This document shows positions 57,001 through 64,000 of a DNA stretch of 64,000 nucleotides, piece by piece. The notes beneath the pieces were generated by a model. That model worked only from the letters and a program-made list of their open reading frames with translations, did no database searches and was not told the origin of the DNA. The translations under genes and the position numbers were made by a program. The DNA comes from Henckelia pumila. Its lineage: Eukaryota; Streptophyta; Magnoliopsida; Lamiales; Gesneriaceae. Numbering within the stretch: position 1 is the first letter of the stretch; every line of letters starts with the position of its first letter. The stretch is taken from positions 87,004,151 through 87,068,150 of the forward strand of contig NC_133120.1 of assembly GCF_033568475.1 (NCBI RefSeq). Direction: 5' to 3'.

Positions 57001-59435
57001 AGAGCTGCATATGCTCCTATTATTCCTCATATTTTTTCTTCGTCAACCTTTTGTGATCGTGTGTATTATTTTTCTTTAATAATTCAATATCCTTAACTAT
57101 TTATGCTGGACTCCCGAAATGAAGTTCCAGGTGAAAGGCTGAGAACTTATTCTTGGAATCTTAGTATTGATTGAGTGCTTAATCTAGCTTTCAGAAGAAC
57201 TGGCCAGTGAATCTTTGGCGAGTAATTATACCAAAATTATTAATTGGGTGACAATATACGTGAATCTCAACAGTTCAGCTTTTTTTGGTAACAACACTGA
57301 TGTTCTCTTCATCTGCATGCAATGTGATGAGATATGCTAAAGTGTGATACTACATATCTTCCATACTATCTAAACTTTCTGGACTTTCAGGGAAGCACAC
57401 AACCCCCAGATTACCTTAGTGAAAGTGAACTGATATCGTTGATGGAAAAAAATGGCATAGGGACAGATGCATCCATTCCTGTCCATATCAACAACATTTG
57501 TGAACGCAATTATGTGCAGGTTATCGCTTAAATATATTTATATTCATGGCTGAACTTGAAAAAAGGTGGAATATGATTTGGTAAGATGTCGATTTATAGA
57601 GTTAATGTGCCATTGTAATCAAAATACAGGTACAAGCAGGTAGAAGATTGTATCCTACTGTTTTAGGTATCAGCTTAATAAGAGGCTACCAATGTATAGA
57701 TCCAGATCTCTGTTTGCCTGACATTCGAAGTTTCATTGAGCACCAGATCAACCTTGTAGCTAAAGGTCAAGCAGACCATTCTATAGTTGTAGAGCATGTG
57801 ATAGAGCAGTTCAAAAAGAAGTTTATTTACTTTGTCAAGCAGGTGATGAGATTATATTGAGTTAGCTTTCCAGTGCATGGCCTTTTATCCTTCTTTTCAT
57901 TTTACCTTTTTCTAGTGCTCGAAGTGCATCCTTTTCTTCTATATTGTATTCTGTGCTAGAAATTAGTTCAGTTGATGCGGCAAAGTTTGATTTGTCGTTT
58001 TTCCTTACAGAGAGCTTGTAATTCTTATAAGTTGATGCTACTTGCTCGGTGTAGATTGAAAACATGGATGCACTATTTGAAGCAGAATTTTCTCCTCTCT
58101 CGGATTCAGGGCGTGTACTCAGCAAATGTGGCAAATGTTTGAGATACATGAAACACATATCAAGCCAGCCGTCACGGCTATACTGTGCGACCTGTGAGGA
58201 AATTTATTACACTCCTCAAAAGGGTACAATCAAGGTAATCACGTGTATCGCATGTGTTTACTAATTTTTTCCCGAGGTTGGAGAGACTGCACTGATCCTT
58301 ATTCATTCTTCATGTTCTTCTAGCACCCCTCTTCACAACCTAGATTTTTGCATTCAATTTCTGGGTACAGTTACTTCAACCTCCTAGATAACTAACCCCT
58401 GTTGGGCATTTTTCTGTTATAAGTCTAAAAATATGCATAAAATATCTGATATTGTGAACTTGAACAAAGACGTGATCCCTATTTTATAGTCGTTAGTTTG
58501 TTTGTCTTTATCAGACTTGCTTGATTAATAATTTCTACTGTCACGAGGTTCTTTCTTCTACAATAGTGTTCATGGTTTCGATCTAGTAAATGAACTGGCA
58601 AATTGTTTTTGTACTTTTAACTAGCATACTGTGTTTTGGCGGTATCAGACCAGAGAGTATTTCATAAAGAGATGCCGATGATAGATTCCTTACTACGTTG
58701 TTTGGCTTTGATGTCATTTTTTTACTGTTCTTTTTAATTAGCTTAGTAGCACTTGCTACATACTGGGTATCTCTTTTCTTGCAGCTATACAAGGAACTTA
58801 CCTGCCCCCTGGATAATTTCGAGCTTTTGATCTTCTCGATGCCTGGTCCGGACGGTAAATCCTTCCCCTTCTGCCCTTACTGCTACAATAATCCACCATT
58901 CGAAGGCATCGAAAATCTATTTGGTGGAAGTAAAACTAGCAATGCTGTCACATTGGGGAAGGGAGCTGGCATGCCATGTTTCCTTTGCCCACACCCCACG
59001 TGCCAGCATTCCATGATAGCCCAAGGCGTTTGTGCTTGTCCAGAATGTGAAGGCACTATGGTGCTGGACCCAGTCAGCGCTCCGAAATGGAGGCTGTATT
59101 GCAATATGTGCAAGTGCCTTGTTTCCCTTCCTGAAGGCGCTCATAGGATCTCTACAACCGAGGACCAGTGTCCTGAGTGCGACTCAACTATCATAGAGGT
59201 AGACTTTAATAAGAAGACTACCCCTTTAAAGGATGGAACTACGTTACACGTTGGATGCATTCTTTGCGATGAATTGCTGCATTCACTGGTGGAGATGAAG
59301 CATGGGAAGTCGTTTTCGGGATATGGGAGACACAAGGGACGGGGTAGGGGAAGAGGACGACGTGGACATCGTAGTAGTAGAGGACGTGGTGGGAAGAAAC
59401 CTCAAGACCCGAAGATGAGCTTTCGAGATTTTTGA
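51030..59435 (+). CDS. TOP3B: DNA/RNA topoisomerase III beta
   Basis: Type IA topoisomerase that cuts one strand through a Tyr link and passes another, in the nucleus and, in animals, also on mRNA. Model of 15 exons, all GT-AG and in phase, 866 aa: 51030-51050, 51148-51204, 51610-51713, 52334-52427, 53402-53501, 53604-53844, 54411-54573, 54653-54772, 55035-55114, 55629-55907, 56764-56932, 57391-57519, 57630-57842, 58055-58234, 58785-59435. Exon 1 has only 7 codons (MAPKVLM) and runs into [14 protein letters not shown] metal residues are in LDCDREGE; the active-site Tyr is in SYPRTEST (about 328). The C-terminal third has several CxxC zinc motifs (CGKC, CATC, CPYC, CPEC, CILC). The end is an RGG-like basic tail ([17 protein letters not shown]) and then MSFRDF. 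The RGG tail is the RNA-binding feature of the beta type and separates it from TOP3 alpha. No oddities in the frame. Confidence 0.96.
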
Positions 59436-60239
59436 ACATATTCTGCATTGTAGCTGACTATTAGTCTGAGCAGAATCTGTAGAAGAGTGGACGCTGGAGT
59501 CATATGCATTAGGTCCTTATCGACTATGTCTGAAACAACTTATGGTGATTTGTTGCTTTACTTTTAAATTTTTATAAAAAAAATGTATTAAAAATGTTAA
59601 TTTATTTTAGTTATAAAATTTATTAATTTGTTATTATATAATTGAACATCCATTATGAGATTACCTAGTTCTTGTAAGGAAATTATCTGTCATCAAAGAA
59701 GTAGGTCAAAGTCAAACTCTCTATCGTCAATTACTATTTTCAGTAACAATCAAGAGAATGTACATTAATATGTCCATAGTCTATTGTAAATAAACTGAAT
59801 TTGTTATTAATTATATAATCAACGCAGTTTCAACAAAACACAATTTGTGGAGTACCAATTCTATAATATTTCACAAAATTTTTTTTGAACATGAATATTT
59901 TACAACCATTTAATCAAACATATAATTGCAATAGCTGAATTAGTTATTGATAGAATCAAAATGTCAAAACCAAGATTTATTATAATTTGCACAAAACAAA
60001 ACCAGCTAAAAATATTTTATATAAAAATCAGATTAATCCAATCGATACATTTAAAACAAAGAAAGTATATAAATGCGCGTTTAATTTTAGTAATTTGTAA
60101 TAAAATATTCTTAAACAACTATAGAGAGCAATAATTTATAATAAGGTGTAGAGATTAATTAATAAAAATTGTACAGATTATTCTTTAATCTTTATATTGC
60201 AAAAATATAAATAAAAATAAAAACATACACACTGACTAT
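59436..60239. other. Gene-free spacer after TOP3B
   Basis: 3' untranslated region of TOP3B followed by AT-rich DNA with no recognisable gene. Confidence 0.6.
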
Positions 60240-60247
60240 ATAAAAAG

Positions 60248-60550
60248 CAATGTTCTAAAAAGCGTGAAGCGTGTCGAAGTGTGAAGGTCAAGCTTAAGCG
60301 AGCTTAGAACGAGCTTAAGCGTGAAAAAACGTTTTCAATTTTTACTATAATTTTAATTATTTTAAAACAAACATTAAATAAAATGTTAAATTAACCATAA
60401 ATATATGATTTAATTGATAATTCAAGTTTTAAACTATAAATATACATATTTATAAAAATATTTTTATTTTAAAAAATAAATAAAATCTTTCATTCAAAAA
60501 ATACGGTCAATCGAGCTTAAACGATATTACGCGAACGTTTTAGAGCATTG
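60248..60550. mobile_element. hAT-like MITE upstream of the S1 gene
   Basis: A 303 bp element with inverted ends CAATGTTCTAAAAAGCG and CGTTTTAGAGCATTG, flanked by the 8 bp repeat ATAAAAAG (60240-60247 and 60551-60558). The interior has repeated AGCTTAAGCG / GAGCTTA words near both ends and a plain AT middle. It ends about 210 bp before the ATG of the S1-domain gene, so it lies in or next to that promoter. Confidence 0.87.
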
Positions 60551-60759
60551 ATAAAAAGGGATGTGCCGGGGGTGGGGGGATGGATGATCCAAAACTGCTG
60601 GCACTCATATCACCCACGTCACCAAATCCACAAAACACACACACACCGCAGCTCTCCACAAAAGCAACAGCCAACATTCCCCAACACTCCCATATTCCAA
60701 TCTTATGTCCACTGGTGTTGCGGCCTACACACCACATACCTCGAAGAAATCTTGAAAAA

Positions 60760-63055
60760 ATGCCACTTTTCACTGCTTCTCTAGGCTCAGTTTCCAGCGG
60801 CCTAGCGTTTCTCTCCCATTTCTTTGATAACACCAGCCATAATGCCGCTCTGATAACAAATCCGGCACCCTCATTCAATTTCCCCTGTTCCCTTTCCCGC
60901 AGTTATTCCAGCAAGCGGGCAACTTTCTTGAAAGTAACAGTTTCAAGTGGCAGTACCACCAGAACGGATGATGGATTGGATCAGGCTGTGTTGCCTGATC
61001 ACATTAGACAAGACCGGGTGTGTTTTATGTTGATTTCAATTTCCTTTTACTGTTTTTCCTTGTGGATTATTGAGTGAAAAGTAATCCCTCTTTCTGTATG
61101 GGAAGATTCGAGTAGATATATGTGCTTGATTATGCTGTCAGGATTATATATATCAGATTTTCTGTGACTATTTAATTTTTTTTATGACATGATATAGTCT
61201 CGGGGAACTTATTTATTTATCTCGGGGAACTTATTTATTTATTTATAAAGTGCGTGTCTGTTCTATGGTGAGGTGAGGGTTTCAAATTGTTCACTTCTGA
61301 CAAAAATGAAGCCTTAAGGAGAAATAGGTGATACAGATATGTTATAGAGGATGTCTTGTACGATTCCCGCTATATAAAATAATACATTGTTGAACAATGT
61401 CGTCTTTTGTTGGGCCACAAGCCCAAGATCATATCATATCATTAACCATGATGTGTTAAAATGACTATAAATTTGGAGTGCCCTTTTATGATTAGCCAAA
61501 ATGACAAACACATCCATGTAGCACTTGTGGAATATCGAATTTTATTGTTAAACAAGTCCTTGGCTTTTCATTCTATTTGAATAGCCTACTTTTGATTGGT
61601 TTTATTTGCATTTGCTATCTTGATCAAATTTTCAGTTCAAATTCATTACACTAGAATAGTGAGTAGTATAGTCTGAGTAGGATGGATTATATCAGGTGAA
61701 TGATGAAGCTGTTATGACTTCTTCTCTTTTATCCACTTGACTAAACTAAGTATTCCACTTGCTCCAACTTCAACAGTTGTGCATATTATTATATCCATAG
61801 TAACCATTATTTTCATTATCATTTCCTTTTATATGCGTGTTTTTGGTGGCTTCTTTCAATGGAACCTTCTTACCTGTTCCTTTGTTCCACAAAGAAGTAG
61901 AGGTCTGCTGATTGGAAAGCTGCAAGAGCTTATAACGAGAAGGGACTCATCTATGAGGGAAGAATCGAAGGATTCAATGGTGGTGGTTTGCTGATTAAGT
62001 TTTATTCACTCGTTGGTTTTCTTCCTTTCCCACAGCTGAGCCCTGCGCATTCATGTAAAGGTATGCACTGAATCTCATTAAATTTAGTACTTTTTTTTCT
62101 CTGTTTTGGACTAAGCTGACCCAGAAAATCGAGGGAGTGGGTGCACTGCAATCTGGGAATGGTTCGTATATATATATGAAGGTTTTGACTCGTCAGATTA
62201 AGAAAAATTACACAAGTTTCAATTTTTCCCAAGGAGTCACTCTCTGCTGGACTGGATACACCCATCATAGTCTGTTGGAAGAATCTTATTTTGAGTGTGT
62301 CATCTCTCACCACTTCTCTGCTTTGTATCAAATATATTAAAATTGGATTTTTTTTGGAGGGATAATCAAAATTTTGTTTTCATTTACAAATTTAAGGTAG
62401 ATGAAAAGTTTGATCAAAATAATGTAATGTACACCTCACATGTGTGGAACTAGTTCAACACTTGTAAACTGCAGTTTCATGAACTTCTGATAGCATATTA
62501 TAATTAAATCCAAAAGAGAGGAAAATACATTGAATTAATCATCATCATATTTAAAGGAAGGAGGGGGGGGGGGGGGGGGGGGTGAAATGGGGTAAGAAAT
62601 ATTATTTACAAAATTAACGTCGGCCCCGTCCCCGGGGGCAGTTATAATTTTATGTTTTATCAACCTTTCATTTTGAAGTTGACCCTCCCCTAGTGTATTT
62701 CAATACACTGGGGGCCTACTAACTTTGAGAAAAATTAGCCGATGGGCACCCCTGATAGCTGGAGGCTTTTCCAAGCGACTGCCAACTTTTTTGTATCTGC
62801 GTATTACTTCACACTTGTGTGGTACATATTACATTTTTTGGTGAATCTTTTCACCATATTGTATTTTGATGAATGAAATAAATTTTGATGAATTTGACCC
62901 CAAAAAAAAACCAGCATCTCCCATTGTCATACTGATGCATCATTGGCTTCTGGGATCAGCAACCAGATATTAAAATTTTGACTTATCGTGTAGAACCACA
63001 GAAGAGCATCCAAGATATTGCACGAGCTTTGACAGGTTCAATCATTCCCGTGAAG
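60760..63055 (+). CDS. Chloroplast S1-domain RNA-binding protein, 5' part (SRRP1-like)
   Basis: Three exons seen: 60760-61017, 61901-62060, 62994-63055, in phase (0, 1, 0). Exon 1 codes a Ser-rich N-terminus of chloroplast transit peptide type (MPLFTASLGSVSSG). Exon 2 begins an S1/OB fold: DWKAARAYNEKGLIYEGRIE, then FNGGGLLIKFYSLVGFLPFPQ and LSPAHSCK. Exon 3 continues EPQKSIQDIARALTGSIIPVK. The rest of the gene must lie beyond 64000, since no further exon is found. The pattern resembles plant SRRP1 (S1 RNA-binding ribosomal protein 1, chloroplast RNA processing). PDE338-type S1 proteins are an alternative. An in-frame ATG at 60580 exists, but the inner one at 60760 starts the transit peptide and is preferred. 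The exon 2 acceptor (AAGTAG|AGG) is the least certain border. Confidence 0.75.
61199..61244. repeat. 22 bp tandem duplication in intron 1 of the S1 gene
   Basis: Two copies of CTCGGGGAACTTATTTATTTAT. Confidence 0.85.
62563..62582 (+). repeat. 20-base G run in intron 2 of the S1 gene
   Basis: An uninterrupted run of 20 G, followed within 55 bp by GGGG, CCCC and CCCCGGGGG blocks. Such a run on the coding strand could form a G-quadruplex in the pre-mRNA. Length errors are common in such runs, so the count may be wrong. Confidence 0.8.
62680..62912 (+). mobile_element. Possible LINE 3' tail
   Basis: Gene-free. It ends AATAAATTTTGATGAATTTG then CCCC and a run of nine A (about 62901-62909), which resembles the 3' untranslated end of plant LINEs. 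No TSD or coding part was found, so this is tentative. Confidence 0.35.
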
Positions 63056-63271
63056 GTACTGAGTTGTATCACTGATGTGTGGAATATATTATTTTCCGGT
63101 TGTTGCTGATGTTGCTGATGTTGCGTTGACTTATTTGTTTCCTGAAATAGTTTTTATAGTTTGTTGCATACTAGCATTGAAATCCACATCTGTTATGTCC
63201 TAACTCGAGTGTTATTGTGGTTATACAAGTCACAAGATACCCATATTTTAAATATGCAAACTATTTAGTTC

Positions 63272-63607
63272 TTTTTTTTTTTATCAGAAACATAAATATT
63301 GTTATTAATAAGTTAAAAGAGTTAAATACATATGTGGACTAGAGGTCCACAATTTCCTCTAGGAGTATAGTTTGAAGATTATGCTAATTCAAACCAGATT
63401 CCAGCCCCTATACAAATCTGAAATCGCAAAAACTTGGAATTCATTTAAACTATGTAACCACACTGCTACTCTCAATTTGATCTTATCCCAAATCTCTTCA
63501 ATCAAGTCTTCTACGTCTTCAAAAATCCTCCGATTTCTTTCCAACCATACGTTGAGAAACAATTTAGTTCTCAATCTATGATTGTTGAGAAAAGCACCCT
63601 GTATCAA
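63272..63607 (-). pseudogene. LINE reverse transcriptase C-terminal remnant
   Basis: The minus-strand frame 63389-63607 contains VWLERNRRIFED and later WDKIKLRVAVWL, the conserved region after the reverse transcriptase zinc-binding part of plant LINEs. On the plus strand a run of T at 63272-63281 would be the poly(A) tail of this minus-strand copy. It is a short 3' relic inside intron 3 of the S1-domain gene. Confidence 0.8.
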
Positions 63608-64000
63608 TTTTCTTTTTTTTCAAGGATGACATGAGAGATACTTATTATGAGTCAACTACCGAAACAATTTGGATTAATTTAATTTATTTCAAGAGTAAAT
63701 TATAGTAGTATGCTTATGTGCTTGAATGATATTGGTGAATGAAAAATTAATGTCCCAAATTATCTGTTTGAAATTATTGCATGGGAATCAAGTGTATTGT
63801 AGGGGAGGGACTGCATGCATCGCGACTTTGAGTCTTCGGGTGTAGGAAACATAGAAAATGCGTTGTGAAACCGAGTTTGTGGGTCAAGCCACAACAGAGT
63901 GATGTTGTGATGCCAATCCTTCATTTTATGGATTTGCATGAGAGGCATCACGATGCTGGCCCAAAAGCCTCGATTCCAAACACGGGGTCGGAAATCTTCC
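63608..64000. other. Right edge, intron sequence
   Basis: Presumed continuation of intron 3 of the S1-domain gene. No exon, repeat border or other feature was recognised. The small minus-strand frame at 63760-63951 has no similarity I know. Confidence 0.4.

Noticed and set aside
60580-60759. N-terminal extension of the S1-domain protein from an upstream in-frame ATG
   Set aside because: The extension lacks transit peptide character and would place the clear chloroplast-type N-terminus internally. It is better read as 5' leader.

Overview
The window is nuclear DNA of a flowering plant, almost certainly a eudicot. Its three full-length or near full-length cellular genes have plant-type architecture: many GT-AG introns, a phytocystatin with a signal peptide, and a nucleus-encoded chloroplast S1-domain protein. 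The rest is AT-rich and packed with plant transposons. An asterid (Lamiales-like) source is my guess from the style of the repeats, not something the sequence proves.

Region 1 (1-36.8 kb) is an accessory region built on a triplicated segment carrying a small secreted glycine-rich protein (GRP) gene. Unit A (about 335-5580) and unit C (28877-about 36760) each keep an intact two-exon GRP gene (3789-4345 and 31622-32105). Unit B (21602-28876) keeps the promoter, stop codon and 3' region but has lost the coding body. Units B and C are directly adjacent. Units A and B are separated by a nest of LTR elements. The copies act as internal controls: one copy often shows the empty site of a transposon seen in another. 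This lets me fix the ends and target-site duplications (TSDs) of several MITEs with 9-10 bp TSDs (Mutator-like) and one with an 8 bp TSD (hAT-like).

Between A and B lies a full-length Ty3/Gypsy chromovirus of the Tekay/Del type (10078-20271, TSD TTGTT). It is young, because its 2.6-2.7 kb LTRs differ at only about 15 sites by eye. It is already disabled by two in-frame stops in pol and a D-to-E change at the second catalytic Asp of integrase. Its gag and pol are separated by an intron-like block whose removal would join them in frame. Its LTRs carry a run of three perfect short hairpins, two of which are related copies with a compensating base-pair change.

Region 2 (38.5-63 kb) is gene-rich: SEC (O-GlcNAc transferase SECRET AGENT, 28 coding exons, 988 aa, +), a one-exon phytocystatin (-, convergent with SEC), TOP3B (topoisomerase III beta, 15 coding exons, 866 aa, +, divergent from the cystatin), and the 5' part of a chloroplast S1 RNA-binding protein gene (+) that runs off the right edge. 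These genes are not a functional cluster. They lie side by side, with hAT MITEs in SEC intron 9 and just upstream of the S1 gene, a tRNA-derived SINE upstream of TOP3B, and LINE remnants in an intron of the S1 gene.

I found no CRISPR array, tRNA or rRNA gene. I do not see a clearly new gene system. The most novel-looking signals are the covarying LTR hairpins, the putative gag-pol intron, the promoter-plus-terminator GRP relic, and an Asp-to-His change at a normally conserved position in SEC.
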